Shown here: one piece after another, positions 1-12,700 of the stretch
How positions within the stretch are numbered: position 1 is the stretch's first letter
Layout: each line of letters begins with the position of its first letter
Notes under the pieces: model-generated
The model's input: the letters and a program-made list of their open reading frames with translations, nothing else
What the model was told of the DNA's origin: nothing
The model's database searches: none
Program-made: the position numbers and the translations under genes
Source of the DNA: Mangifera indica
Lineage: Eukaryota; Streptophyta; Magnoliopsida; Sapindales; Anacardiaceae
Length of the DNA stretch: 64,000 nt
Assembly: GCF_011075055.1 (NCBI RefSeq)
Contig: NC_058155.1
Span: 9,953,537 to 10,017,536, forward strand
Direction: 5' to 3'

Positions 1-824
1 ATTTGACATGAAAGTCACAAGTGAATAAAGTATGAACTCGAGCAATTATTCATCCAGATCAAAATATAACTCTATTGTATTCAATATCAAATTTCGCATG
101 CTTCCTCCTTGGGGTAAAAGGAAATAAGAAAATCTTCCAATAACACCATCAACAGTCACCCCAAGTCTCTTGTTGCAACCATTGCCACCACCAGAAAAAT
201 ATAACCACAAAGGATCACAGAAAATTAACAAAGGATCGAAATGCCTAAAGAAAAAAAGAGTCATATCTAGCAGCCATGCCTCGTTATCAGTATTAGTGTA
301 AAAGATGGGACATAACAGACACATAATATTCATAAAACATATCATATATTAATTAGGTTCGATTATTACTTTCAATAAAAAACTAATACCATGGAGTCAG
401 CCAAACCTTGCCTAAAACTATGAACATATTCATGTCGGCAACACAAAGCAAATGTCATATGTTAACATAAAAGATCCTCCACTAACGAATCCAAAAACGA
501 AATCTAAAAAAATTGAAGGGCCAGATTAAGGCCAAGAACATGAAGGTTATAAGAAGCAAAGAAACTACTTAGGTCAAGCCTAATTAAGTTGACTTCGGAT
601 TATTAGCACTCACTCCAAAATGAAACTTGAGCTGAATCATCCATTAAAAAGAGAAATTTCTCTAAACCAATTAAATATTGAAAACAACCTAGATGTTATA
701 AAATTATTGAAGAAGATCACAAACAAGTAACTGCGATCACGAAAATCATAGTAAACAACTCCCAAATTCATATGCTATCATGAATTATCACATAATTTAT
801 AAGCTATATGAGTCATATGGTTAC
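1..824 (-). other. intron 1 of the TRAF-type zinc-finger gene (continues off the left edge)
   Basis: A clean donor lies directly below the exon ending at 825 (exon base G, then GT on the minus strand). No second exon matching the rest of the zinc-finger protein was found in these 824 bases on the minus strand, so intron 1 probably runs past the window edge. The open frame at 46-345 resembles no family I know and looks accidental. Confidence 0.5.
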
Positions 825-874
825 CAGTGGCTGCATATTTTTGTGGTTTCATCAAATGCATTTGCCATCGCCAT
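825..874 (-). CDS. first coding exon of a TRAF-type zinc-finger protein (partial)
   Basis: Read on the minus strand from the ATG at 874-872, the exon encodes MAMANAFDETTKICSH and ends with the first two bases of a Cys codon before a GT donor. The Met-Ala start, then ETKICSHC with a CxxC half-finger, fits the N-terminus of plant TRAF-type zinc-finger proteins related to Arabidopsis At1g09920, recalled from memory. Those proteins carry several C2HC-type fingers and are poorly characterised. Only 50 coding bases lie in the window, so the call rests on a short match plus a correct exon boundary and a transcript-like leader upstream. A second in-frame ATG two codons later is an alternative start. 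It points away from the rest of the window. Confidence 0.55.
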
Positions 875-1150
875 AAAAGAATGGACACGACGTCGTTATT
901 CGATCAGAAAGAAAAACTGTGAAAAGAGAAACGATAATTAGGAAAGAATACGTAAGAGAATAGAATTAATAAGTGAAGATAAGACAACTCAGATGAGGGT
1001 TTACTTTAAAGAGAAAGAAATGCGATTGATTTTGGGGTGTTGTTTTGAGATTCTATTTTCTGGATTTCAGAGAAATTTAGCGAACAAAAGATAATAAAAC
1101 AAAAATAGGAACGAAGACGAGAAACTTGATGGAGTTTTTAATCGCCACGG
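875..1150 (-). promoter_or_regulatory. probable 5' leader and core promoter of the TRAF-type gene
   Basis: On the minus strand this stretch is rich in C and T with TCTCT and TTTCTC runs, typical of plant 5' leaders, and contains no ATG-initiated frame joined to the exon. A CACAG sequence at about 920 could be the acceptor of a leader intron. No convincing TATA box was identified; the DNA becomes AT-rich intergenic above about 1190. Confidence 0.35.
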
Positions 1151-1888
1151 TGGAACGAGATCGTTGAAATGAGTTTACACGTTTTCAATACATCATCCGG
1201 ATACTCAATTATATAATATAATATTATTTTTATATTTAAATTATACAAAAATATATATATGTAATATTTTTCATTCCATCTTAGTAGTAGAATATAATAT
1301 TTTCCTTTCAGAATTTAATGCAATTATAAGGATTTTGATTAAACCTGTAACAAGAGTCTGATAGATCTCAAAAAAAAAAAGTATGGGTTTGAAATGTATT
1401 AATAATATATAAAAATTAAATTTTTTATTTATTTAATAAATTAATTATATAATCAATCATTAAACCTATGTTTATTTAATATAATTAATTCAATTTAAAA
1501 ATAATAATTCGATTCAAGTGATAATTCTTTATTAACATAAAAAATAATAATAATAACAAGAGTAATTGAAACCAAGTAAAAGCCCCTACAAAAATCGTTT
1601 GATACTTAGTGTTTTGGTTTGTATTTTTATCCAAAATTTACCTATTCTGAATAAGTTCTGATTTCCTTCTTTTATGAAATCGGTTTTTTTATTTTAATTA
1701 CTATCATCTAATCAATCAAAACCGGTCCAAACAATGCTATAAAAGATTAGACAAAAGGTACGAATTCAGCCCATGGTCAGCCCTCAATTTGAATTGGGCT
1801 GACCAGAATAGCCCAACTAAACAATAATCTGGCCTCTAGTGTTAAGTTCAAATCAGCATCTGCTACTAATTTATATAATATAAATTTT

Positions 1889-2020
1889 AATAAAACTATA
1901 TGTATATATTTTTGAGTATATAAATAATATATTATCATATTATTAATAATTTTAAATTAAAAATAAAATAATATTTAATTACATAATAATATATTATCTA
2001 TATACCAATTATATACACAG
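1889..2020. repeat. family A palindromic MITE, degenerate copy
   Basis: Contains the family hallmarks in order: AATAAAACTATATG near the left end, a GAGTATATAAATA block, a central TTTTAAATTAAAAATAAAATAA segment split here by decay, TTAATTACATAATAATATAT, and a terminal block matching the inverted left arm. The two arms are imperfect inverted repeats. Confidence 0.5.
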
Positions 2021-2369
2021 GGCATTGCTCTATAGACTTAGATGTTGATTGATTTTGCATTTGGCCAATGCATGAACTTTAAATATATTAAAGCAATGAA
2101 CAAAACGCAACAATAATTTGAAAATGTTTTGTGAAAGAAAGAGCTAGCAGGTGCAGGTTGTATCTTGTATCAGTTTTTACCTAACAATTTTCCTTTGCTT
2201 GATTGGTGGGATTACTCCATTTACGTTTTCTTTTATAAATGAATTAATTGTACTTTGTCTTTGCATATTCCTTACCTTCCAATTGAAACCACCAAATGTG
2301 ACCAATACTATTCAGAATTATTTCCTAATCAGAGTAATAATCCTAAATTTCACTTAATTCAAATATTAA

Positions 2370-2525
2370 CAATGTTATTTGTATATATATTTTTATATAT
2401 AATTTGAATATATGAATGATTTGTCATCATACGATTGTCTGTTATTTTATTTTTAATTTGAAATTATTTAATTACATAATAATATATCATCTATGTATAT
2501 AAATTATGTTATAAAATTATATATT
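2370..2525. repeat. family A palindromic MITE, degenerate copy
   Basis: Same order of blocks as the copy at 1889: TTTGAATATATGAATGATT, a central TTTTATTTTTAATTTGAAAT segment, then AATTACATAATAATATATC and TATATAAATTATG. The target duplication is no longer clear. Confidence 0.45.
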
Positions 2526-2759
2526 GTTTAAATAATATTATATCAGTACATGTTTGCATTATTTATGCATTCACATTTCAATATCGAAGAATCTGTTAAA
2601 ATTGACACCATATCAGAAGCATGCTTCTTTTAGACCCTCCAGTTATACACAAATGTAAATTATAATATTTGGCACCAAATCAATAGCTGGCCATACAACT
2701 AACTTGCCTTAATTAATAATTATCATTCAAATCAGACTAATTAGATTTTTCTGCCTAAA

Positions 2760-3135
2760 AGAGATTAATTCGAATTGAATTAAGTTCTCTATTTAAGTAT
2801 AATTAAACTTGAGTTCAAGCTCAAACTCATTGAATTCACTTTAAAAACATTCAAGTTTAATTCGTTTAAGAGAAGTTAAACTTTAGTTTAAGTTTAAACC
2901 GAATTTTGAGTTTGACTCAATACTGTAGTTGAAAAAAAAAACAATTAAAATAACGTTGTTTTAATATATTGATCAAAATGACATCATTTTATCAATTTAT
3001 ATTAAATTTTTTTAAGCTTACCAGCTTTGCCAGTTGAAAACCCCTAAAATTTAAACTCAAAAATATTAAATTCTCTTACTCAAACTTATTTAAACTAAAC
3101 TTGAATTTGAACAAGTTTGACTGTAATATAACCCT
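2760..3135. repeat. old relative of the 39.7-kb hAT-type MITE
   Basis: Flanking arms rich in GAGTTCAAGCTCAAACTC-type motifs surround a core with the AAAATAACGTTGTTTTAAT and CAAAATGACATCATTTTAT pair. The young copy at 39667-39929 has the same pair as AAAACGACGTCGTTTTGAT and CAAAACGATATCGTTTTGAT. C-to-T decay of CpG sites explains most differences. Ends and target duplication are not recoverable. Confidence 0.4.
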
Positions 3136-5211
3136 AGAGTTAATGATGGTAAATTAAGATGTCATTTACGGTTAATTAGAGTCAATAAAGATCATTATTA
3201 TTAATTTATTTTAAGTATATCAATTGCTAATGCTTTTCCCCTACAATACATCAAGAAATAAAAAAGAGGTTTTGTTTTGTTAATGCTGCTTTTGGTATTG
3301 AGATAAAATATAAAATGAAAGAAACAAAAAGGGAGAATGGCATGGTGCAGAGATTCCTTGCAAATCCCCACACCCACTTGGAGATAGAGATTTTAATTTC
3401 CTAGATGTTATACCATGTTATTTATTGACTTACCATCATTGTTATCTTTTGAGAAAGTTTTATTCATTAATAAGATCAAATGGGCAGCATTAGGATTCTA
3501 AACATAAGATATAAAATTTGAATTTTACATTAAAAAGTATGTTTTTCAATCGTAATTGTGCAATACAGATGGTAACACTGACATTGCAGTTAGTGCATAT
3601 GGGCATTGAGGTTATGAAGCATAGTGATATATTAGCTACGGAACGTAATGATATGTTAGGATTCTAAATATAAGGTATAAGACTTAAGTCTGATATTAAA
3701 AAATAGTGTTATTCTAATATTCATATTAGATAGTTTATTTATTTATATCTTACAATTTAACTAATTAAATACTTTTTTAAATTCATACCAGACCTTTTAA
3801 AGTAATTTTGAATTTTTTTTTCCATTTTCTATTTATTATCTCCTCATTTTAATTCACAGCAATCCTTACATCGTCAAAATATATATAGGAAAAAAATAGT
3901 ATAAATAAGTTAATTTTTTTTAATTTTTAAAATTTTCATTTCAATGGCACAGGATGATCCGCAAACCAATTTTGACTATCTGCTCCAAATTGCAATATAA
4001 TAATTTAATCCTTCTCGTTAAGCAATGCACACACTGAAGTATATCGATGGTTCATCTACCATGATTTCCTTGTCTACAAACTACATTACTGAGCGCATGC
4101 CATGAATAAATTATTAAATCGTCTCTTAATTGGAATGAAAACGAAGATAGTGAGTTTGGTGTTTAAATGAAAGGCGTTGAGTAGATTGACTTTTCTTAAT
4201 ATGATGAGTGTATCGAATATAATTTATTTATGTTGGATTATTCTTTTGAGATTGAATCGATCACATTAAATATATAAAAATTTAGATTTAATAATCTATT
4301 GAAAGAAATTTGAATTAGGGTTAAATCTGTAATAAACTTGTTTAAGTTTAAAATAAGTTTTGTTTGAACGAATCTGAATACAAATATAAGATAAATAAAC
4401 ATGAACTTGAATATGAGCTGAGAATAGTAGGAAAATAAATCTAAGCCCGAACTCGAATAAAGGTCATGCTCAATTCGTGAGAAGAAATGATATCATTTAG
4501 GGAAGCCAAGCTGAACATTTCATGAGAACTCGAGCCACCCGTTCACACAAACACAAGCTATAGGTGAGTTGATCATGCATCCTTAAACTATGAAACAAGT
4601 CGAATAAGAATTAGTATTTCTTTATGTTAAACGAGTTTAAATTGAAAACAAGTTGAACTCCCCTAAAAATGGGTCCAAAACAAGTTTCATCTTATTTGAG
4701 TTTAATTTAATTCGAGCCTAACCTTAATTTGAACCTTTACTTTAATATTTAAAATCTAATTTTTTTTTATTATTCAAATTACCTTAGCAGGAAAAAGCTA
4801 TGTTGTTTCTATTTTCTTGGCTTTGTGATGAGGAGGTGGTTGGTTGGGCTACACTAACTGACCCACCATAGAAAGTAATATGAAAGCGGAGTGGAGTCTC
4901 CATCAAAAGAAAGACTAACTCAATAAGAAAAAGCCAAAACTCCTTCCTATAAAGGCCAAAACTTTACTTGCTTTGCTTCTCCTAGTATTGTTCCACATTT
5001 ATATACAAAACAAACATGAAAAGACAAGAACAAGTAATTTTCACGGTGACAATGATTAACTCAAGAACTATGTTTTTATTAGCTATAGACAGATGGAAGA
5101 TGAGACACTTTTTTCATCATTTTGCTGATGATTGACACTTGTCCCTGCTTTTTAATATAACACTTAAAATGACACTATCAAAATCTATATTTATAAATGG
5201 AAGCAGGCGCC

Positions 5212-5241
5212 TCTCCCTCTCCCTCTCCCTCTCCCTCTCCT
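5212..5241. repeat. (CTCTCC)n microsatellite
   Basis: About five tandem copies of a pyrimidine hexamer, with no gene context. Confidence 0.85.
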
Positions 5242-6424
5242 TGATGTGTTAAATCTAATGGAGTTAACGTTGGTTCTGCCTGTTTGAGACCGCATATTAT
5301 TGGTCCAAGCAACATTATTCACGTGGGTTCAGCCACTTGTAATTTCTTCTCTAAAGAAAGAATAAAGATAAGGGTACCTGTTTTGATTTCCGTGGAGCAT
5401 TTTTTTTTTTTTAATAACCGCCCTGCCTGGGATGATGGTGAATTCCCATTCTCTTTGATAGAAAAAAATTACCTTCTCTTTTCTCCCATTTCTACTTAAA
5501 ATTTTTTTTACAGTTTATCCTTTTATCTCCGTAAAAATAATAATTAAATATTATAATATATTTATAATAATTTGAAAACTTTTAAAAATAATTTAATAAT
5601 AAATATTTAAAAAATATATAAAGAAATATATGAATTATGAATGGATTGACTAGAGAGATTCTCAATTCTATTCTTAATTAGGTTGATTTTACCATTTTCA
5701 TTTTCGTTTTCGTTTTCTTTCTCTTTTTTATAGGTAAATTCTCTTTGTATATGAAAAAAAATGAGTTAAAGATTCGATTTTGTTGGATGAATCGTTTTCC
5801 TTTATTCTCTCATCAACAGTCTCTAACATTCTATTGGATTGGATTAAGTGCTCTGCGTGTGGTTAGGTTTTGATGCACTCCTTTGTACGTCTGAGTTTCT
5901 TCATAAAATTTTTGTTTTATCCTAACAAAAATGACCTAAATGAAAGTATGCAATGGTGACGTTACAAACGTTGGTCCTGGTTCAGAGCTGTTTGCAATTA
6001 GGATAAACTCGACGGAGGCCTGGGAGATGCGTCCTCGATTGGCTAATGGGCACGTTGCAGTCACGTGCGTGACAGTCTAACAAATCTGGTCACATGCAGT
6101 TGAGCTCCCATGCGTTTCAATGGTTCGAAATGGAGATAAATTAATTTAATTTTCTTATAAAAATATGGTTCTTTCCTTGTACATCAACCTCGAGCAATTC
6201 AAAACCTTATTTATTATATAAACTTATCTTATCCGATTTTAAAGTTGGTGAGAATACTAGGATTGCCAATAGCATTTCTTAATTCACAAATCTTGAGCAC
6301 TTTACACTTATGATCTGTCAAACCACAATTAAAATTCTTTTTAATAAATACTTTAAAATATCGATTAAACTACCATAAATGTAGAAAAAAAAGTAAAGAA
6401 ATCACAATATCGCATGTTTTATAC

Positions 6425-6805
6425 GAAGATTAGTGTATTATTATTACTTTTATTGTTATTAATATCTTTCAATATATTAAACGTATTATATATATATATA
6501 TATATATATAAAATATGGTACATACTATAAGATATATTAAATTAATATGATATAATAGATATATTAAATGATATAATATATATTATTAATATATGTCAAT
6601 ACACTTTTTAAAGAAAATGACGATATAATAGATGTATATATAAGAAATTTTAAATTTTTTAAAGGTGTATATAATATTTTCTAAAATGATGATGTGTCAA
6701 TTTTACTATTTTATTTTTTTAAAATCGTATCATATGATATGCTACAATACTCGATTAAGTTTTTGATACATGATATGATACGCGATTTGATTACTATGAT
6801 TGCTT
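6425..6805 (+). repeat. family B dispersed AT-rich element, copy 1
   Basis: Shares an ordered series of blocks with 50520-50880 (same orientation) and with 35915-36235 and 61785-62125 (opposite orientation). The blocks are TTTTTTAAAG followed by ATGA or ATAA, a TTTTAAATTTTTTAAAGG-like stretch, ATGATGATGTGTCAATTTTA, AAAATCGTATCATATGATA and a terminal GATACATGATATGATACGCG. No coding capacity. It includes the (TA)n run at about 6486-6511. Confidence 0.5.
6486..6511. repeat. (TA)n microsatellite
   Basis: Uninterrupted alternating T and A run inside the family B element. Confidence 0.85.
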
Positions 6806-6909
6806 TTCCATAATAATTGGTTATTAAATATACTTAATTTTTGAGTATCCAATTAAATAATTAGATAATTTGTTATTATGTGATTAAAATTTATTTTATC
6901 CTTATTTCA

Positions 6910-7070
6910 AATAATAAAACTAAAAATATATACTTTGAATATATAAATAGATACATAATGATATCATATGATTGAATGATTTTAAATTATAAATAAAATA
7001 ATACTTAATCACATAATAATATATTTAAATATATATTTATTTATATATTTAAAATAATTATATATAAAAT
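6910..7070. repeat. family A palindromic MITE
   Basis: Both arms recognisable: TTTGAATATATAAATAGATA on the left, then GATTGAATGATTTTAAATTA, AATAATACTTAATCACATAA and TATTTATTTATATATTTAAA on the right. The right arm is the imperfect reverse complement of the left. Confidence 0.5.
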
Positions 7071-7499
7071 TACTCTATTTCAAAATCACCTCAATGAAAC
7101 GACAATAAATCTCGGAAGTATCCAACCTACAATTTTATGATATATTTTCGGTAATAAATTTGTGACTTGTAGTACCCCATTGTTGCAAGTGGACAATTTT
7201 TGTCCATATTTGGTAAACTGAATGAAGAACCCTAAAGTTGCTTCCAATAGAAATTAAATAACCATAAAATTTCATTCATAGTAGATAATTATAACCATAT
7301 AAAAGGACAATGTTTATAAAATATTAGTATATGAAGTCAAGGAGTTAATTTTTTTTCTCTATCAAATTCCTACCATATAAATAATATAATATATTTGAAA
7401 AAATTAATATGCAGATGGAGATTGGCTATCTAACGTTCTGGTAACTTTCAATACTCAACCCGACTCCTGGGATTTATTTTCTAAATATATTAGTTATAA

Positions 7500-7580
7500 T
7501 AAACAATATTATACGTATCTATTTTGAGTATATAAATAGATATATATATTTATATATTTTATTATATAATTATATCAATG
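7500..7580. repeat. family A MITE, half copy
   Basis: Only the left arm is present (ATACGTATCTATTTTGAGTA, then TATAAATAGATATATATA). The second arm is missing. Confidence 0.35.
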
Positions 7581-8317
7581 GGATTATAGATCCTACAAAT
7601 TTCAACATTAATTAATATCTAGTATTCTTTTTCATAAGGTAGAAGAACTTTTAGTAGGTGCGCTTTGTTTTCTTTTAGCCCATGAGATGACAATGTCACT
7701 AAATATTCTGATTCAAGAGCTTTATCTTGGTGGATGTTTGTTTGGTATATGCAATAAATTAAAGGGCAAATTGCATCCTGAAAGCGTACTAGAATATATA
7801 TAATATTAACATGGCAATATCTTTGGTGGGTTTCAGATGAGCTGATAATTGAAAGTGCTCAATTTCCAATCTGCAACATGCAGAGAGTCGACAAAAATTA
7901 TCAAGAACAAAGAAGACCAAGTTGTTTTTGCCAAAAGAAAAAGGAGTTCATGTGTCTTGCCAGTACCAAAGTTCGAGAAATTTTCTCCAGCTCTCTGTTT
8001 GGTTATTTTCCTTATTTGGTAACCTTAAAAATCCGAAAAAGAAAGGAGCTTCACTTTCCATTTCCCCACGTTCAATTCACGTGCTTCTGTCCCACACACC
8101 AACCAATGGGAAAGCACCCAGTTAAATTTTGCCACTTGTTTTGCATTATTTAACTAAATACCAAATCAATCCCTCATATTTTTCTTAAATGACGACGATG
8201 TCATGATTACGGGGAACATCAGGGTGCGACATGCCAGCCAATTATCATGGCAAATAATATTGTAGCCTTTGATAATTGATTATCTTCAAATTAACCTACC
8301 CTTCACTTCAATTCAAA

Positions 8318-8456
8318 ACAATAAAATTATAATTATATTTTTTTATATAAAATTTTTTATATTATTATATAATTAAATAATTTTAAATAAAAATATAATA
8401 ATATTTAATTATATAATAATATATTATATATATCTAAATTATGTATAAAAATAATC
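8318..8456. repeat. family A palindromic MITE, degenerate copy
   Basis: Central TTTTAAATAAAAATATAATA block with AATTATATAATAATATATTA and a terminal AAATTATGTATAAAAATA that mirrors the left arm. Confidence 0.4.
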
Positions 8457-8851
8457 TTTATTTTTGATAAGAAATTTGCTTAAATTATTCAATTATACAC
8501 ATACCATATGATTCTTATAAACTAAGTTTATCACGTGGCACATAAGTAAGATAATTTTCTCCTTGAAATTATTAAACTTGTTTTTATTCAAATGGAGAAC
8601 AAGTAAATTTTATTCATCTTGTCCTTTATCAAGTGAAAATTTATTTTATATTTATAAAATGAATACAAATTGATTTAGATTTTATAATTTTTAAATTTTG
8701 GTTTGGGTGATGCCTCCAATGATTTATCCCCGTTTGACTTCAGAATAATTTAAATATATAATTTAGATCATTTAATCCAATGCAAAATGGGAAAAATTAC
8801 ACAATTGAAGTACTAAAAAGGCAAATAAAACTATGTATAAAATAAAAAATA

Positions 8852-9018
8852 GTAATATTATGTGTATTTATTTTGAATAATAAATATGTATATATTATAT
8901 ATATTATTATGTGATTAAATATTATTTTATCTTTAATTAAAAATTATCTATTCCCGTGATGATATATATAAATATGTACTTATTTATGTATTCAAAATAA
9001 GTATGTATAGTTTTATTG
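8852..9018. repeat. family A palindromic MITE
   Basis: Well-preserved copy. The left arm begins GTAATATTATGTGTATTTAT; the right arm is its near reverse complement, ending AAGTATGTATAGTTTTATT. The centre contains ATTATTTTATCTTTAATTAA. The whole unit could fold into one long hairpin. Confidence 0.6.
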
Positions 9019-9574
9019 AATAAATAATTTATATAAACTTATTTATATAAATTAAGATATTAATTTATAATTAAATAATATAATTATTTATTTTTTATTT
9101 TAAAAATTATTAACAAAATTTATATTAATTTTTATAAATAAATTTATATATTTTATTCGGACATGAAATTCATATTGCTTTCGCATGTTGGTTAACAGTA
9201 ATACAAGTCTTGAAAACAACTTCCGGCTGTCACATTGGCCAATCTCTTTCGAACTTGGGTGGACAGAACGGTCATTTTGAAACTTCACGGGGGCAAAACC
9301 ACGTTTTCCTACGACGTCAGAAGAGAAGACCCTTACATCACTCTGGTGGTTTATAAAAACAAAAAAAACTCCGAATTCCCAAATTAGGAACTACGGTCTA
9401 CGAATAGTACACCCACGCGTCAATGATCTATACGGTGGACGGCGCTACCTTTAAATAAAACTGTTATTTTAAAATTCTCTCAGCTCTCTATTGGAACAAG
9501 TGTCCTAAACAAAAAAACCACTGGTGGTTTTCTACGTTGAACCGCTGGTTTCCCCATCTCGTATACCCTTTCCT

Positions 9575-9580
9575 TATATA
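9575..9580 (+). promoter_or_regulatory. TATA box of the MADS-box gene
   Basis: TATATA in the context CCTTATATAGCTA lies about 218 bases upstream of the MADS start codon, followed by a CT-rich leader. A strong donor (CTGA then GTAAGTCTCT) at 9691 and a possible acceptor at 9790-9791 suggest a leader intron ending one base before the ATG. Confidence 0.55.
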
Positions 9581-9792
9581 GCTACTTCGGCTGATGGTGT
9601 GAATCAGTGCGTACTCAGACCAAAACGACGTCTCTGAATAAACCTTCCTTCATTTGTCTCTACTCTCTTCACTTTTCTTTTTCTCGCTGAGTAAGTCTCT
9701 GTTTACTTTGTTTTTTTTTTTCTTTTTTCGGAAAAATTATCTGTTATTTTTGTTTGGCTTGAGCTTAATTTTGAATATCGGTGGATTTAAGG

Positions 9793-12700
9793 ATGGGGAG
9801 AGGTAAAATAGTGATAAGGAGGATCGACAACTCGACGAGCAGACAAGTAACGTTTTCGAAGAGAAGGAACGGATTGTTGAAGAAGGCGAAGGAGTTGGCG
9901 ATCCTGTGCGACGCGGAAGTAGGAGTGATGATCTTCTCCAGCACCGGCAAGCTCCACGATTTCTCCAGCACCAGGTCTTTCAAGATCTCATCATCATGAA
10001 TTTTTTGTTAATATTACTTTTATTAATCAATTCTAAAATCTTTATCTGATGAATTTATATGAATTTTCTTTTTGGTGGATAATGGTATACATAGCTTGCG
10101 ATCTGCACTATTTGTTTCATTATAATAATGAAAATGATTCTATACTCTATGCATTTGATATGTTGTTTTTGTATATACTTCTTGTTGCTGTAAATTTAAT
10201 TTGAAATTCTTTTAAGTAATCATTATGTTTGCTTTTATAGGACCATAGGTTGAAAATGTAGAAATTTGTGAGTTTAGTCTGTTTTTGTAGGATTTTAAAG
10301 TAATATTTGTTCATGAATTTTCGCATATTAGATGTTATTTAGAGATTGAAATCTTTGGTGACAGCCTCATTCTAACTTCAATTTTATTAGAAGATTTAAC
10401 ATTAGTTAGGTCGGCATTGATGGATAAGATGATGTCTCTTGTAGTTAGAGTTTAATCTATGTTCATCAATGATCCTTGATTTCTTGTGTGACAAGACAAT
10501 TATATTACCAAGACATGATCTTGACAATTTCTAAACAAAGGAAAATAAAATAAAAAGGAATGGGTGACTAATGTGAGGCTAAGATTGAAAAGCATTTATT
10601 GTTGAGGATATAGATGGCAATGGCATTGGACTTTGTGGTGGTGTTATATATCTCTATATTTTCATTTTATAGTTTCAAGGAATTCTATGGTCAATTATAC
10701 TATGTTTGAGAAGATTCAATTTACCACAATGGATGGTTCCAATCCTATTAGGACCATTTCTTTAGATATTATATATTATGATTTCTTTATTACTAAAGGT
10801 TGTATCTATGGGAGGATTTTTGGGTTATAGAAAGATTATATATCATACTTTTTAAGCAGATACCTGCTGGTTCTTTTGTAAGAGAAAGCTCTTTTCATAA
10901 TGGATACTAGGTAAAGTCCATCATTTCCTTAAAAGTGAGAGAGCATTTATCTTCCCAGTGAATACCTGCTGGTTTTCGATGCAAGAGAATGCTCTTTCAT
11001 AATGAGCATGTGAAGCCCATGATAGCCTTATAATAGTGAGATTATTTCTAGTGTATAGTACGGTTTCTGGGAGAACCGCCATCAGTATGTTAAAACTGAT
11101 GATGGGGATTGATCAGAAGGAATAGATGAGATAGTTGGGATTTAATTATCACAAAGAAAGATGAGACGAGACTTGAAGTTTTAGAGGTATAGAGGTATTG
11201 ATTTCTGAACATATTTTTTGGCAATGTCATGAATGATCAATATGTGGCGAAGAGATTAAGCATGTGCGATATGTCTTCAAAAAACATCTACTTTCTGTGT
11301 CAAAATGCCTCTTACGAAACAAGTCCAAGATCTTAGTAGTTGTTAGTATTTTAAAAGAAATTTCTAAATCTAAAGCTTCAGCACAGGTATCCGTTAAATT
11401 TAATTCATCAACCGAGTCTAAAACACTATCATGAACTAATCAGTTTAGTCGAGCTTATTATGCATATATGATCCCTAAAGTTAAGCAAACTATGATTAAT
11501 CTACCTTTATTCTACCAAGTAGGTGAGTTTAAATATATTGAAGCACCTTCCCTCTGAATTATAATTAAGAAAACAATGTTTTGACATCAATTAATGAAGT
11601 CTAGGATGAAATTGCCCCACTGAATGAACAGAAAGAAAATTTCAAAAACAATCTACCGATAATACTTCACAAATGTGCGTCACGCTTGAGTGTGATGCAA
11701 TTAAATTTCAGCGGGAAAAAGTAAACCACTTTGCGAAGTGTGACATACAATACTTAAGTGTAAACATGTACCGCGTTTATATAGGAAGGCTTTGTGTATA
11801 GACAATAGGGATCGACGTTCACACTAGCAAATTTCAATGAATAACATGCTTTTCTCAATACAATTCCATTGTTTGACCTTCATATTTGCCTTTCTTGTAT
11901 TTATTTTGAAAACTTTTGAGTTTGAGCCTGAATTTATTCATATTTTTTATTGCTTAGAAAAGTGGTTTTTTATTTTGTCAATAACTCAAAATTTCCTATT
12001 CATTTTGTTTCATCTTTGTGGTTTTTGGTTTAAGATTAGATTCTTTATACTTTAGGGTTTATGATTAGGTTATAACAAGATTGTTGTTATTAACCAGTAT
12101 TATCTTTCTTGTGCTTCATTAGGGATAAATATTACAAGATATATTTAGGAATTGAATAGCATCAAACATAAACAATAGATATAAGAAAAATTTTAGGATA
12201 CAACAGTTAATCTCTTAACTCTTACAAAAGTTAGGGTATCTATATCATGCACGTGCATAAGACTTCATTGTGGGAATGGCGTAATAGTCTGACTGTGTCA
12301 CAAACTCGCTTTAGGTTAAACATTAAAGTGCAGAAGAGATGGGCTAGCTACCCATGATGGATATAAATTACAAGAAAATTAATTATGTCTATAAAATGTA
12401 AGAAAGAGATAGTATGATAGCAAATGCTTCAAGGAATTTTAAATACTAATATGAAAGGTAATATAACTATAACAAATTTCATGATAAAAATTTGTGTCCC
12501 AAAAAGTAAAAATTTCATTCTTAAAAATAAAAAAGTCTTTTAAAGTAAATAATTTGTCCTTAAAAATTAAATATTTCGTTCTCAAACTAAATATTTGTTG
12601 TATTGTAAATGAAGTCATCTCAACAATAAAAGATCTAAATAAGTTTTTAAATGCATCTCAATCTCTAGCTACTTCCAGTCTAGTCTCTCTACTAACTTCT

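Larger units (their letters stand above)
1151..9560. other. gene-free AT-rich intergenic region with many MITEs
   Basis: No reading frame here resembles a protein family; the short open frames (for example at 2151, 5284 and 7878) have no homology I recognise and no flanking splice logic. What is visible is repeat DNA: several copies of a palindromic MITE (family A), one copy of a second dispersed AT-rich element (family B), decayed relatives of the GAGCT-rich hAT-type MITE at 39.7 kb (about 2.76-3.13 kb, and possibly 4.30-4.75 kb), and two simple repeats. Each is listed separately. Confidence 0.6.

Noticed and set aside
9765..9983. 72-codon minus-strand frame opposite MADS exon 1
   Set aside because: Complement of the MADS-box; no own promoter or homology.
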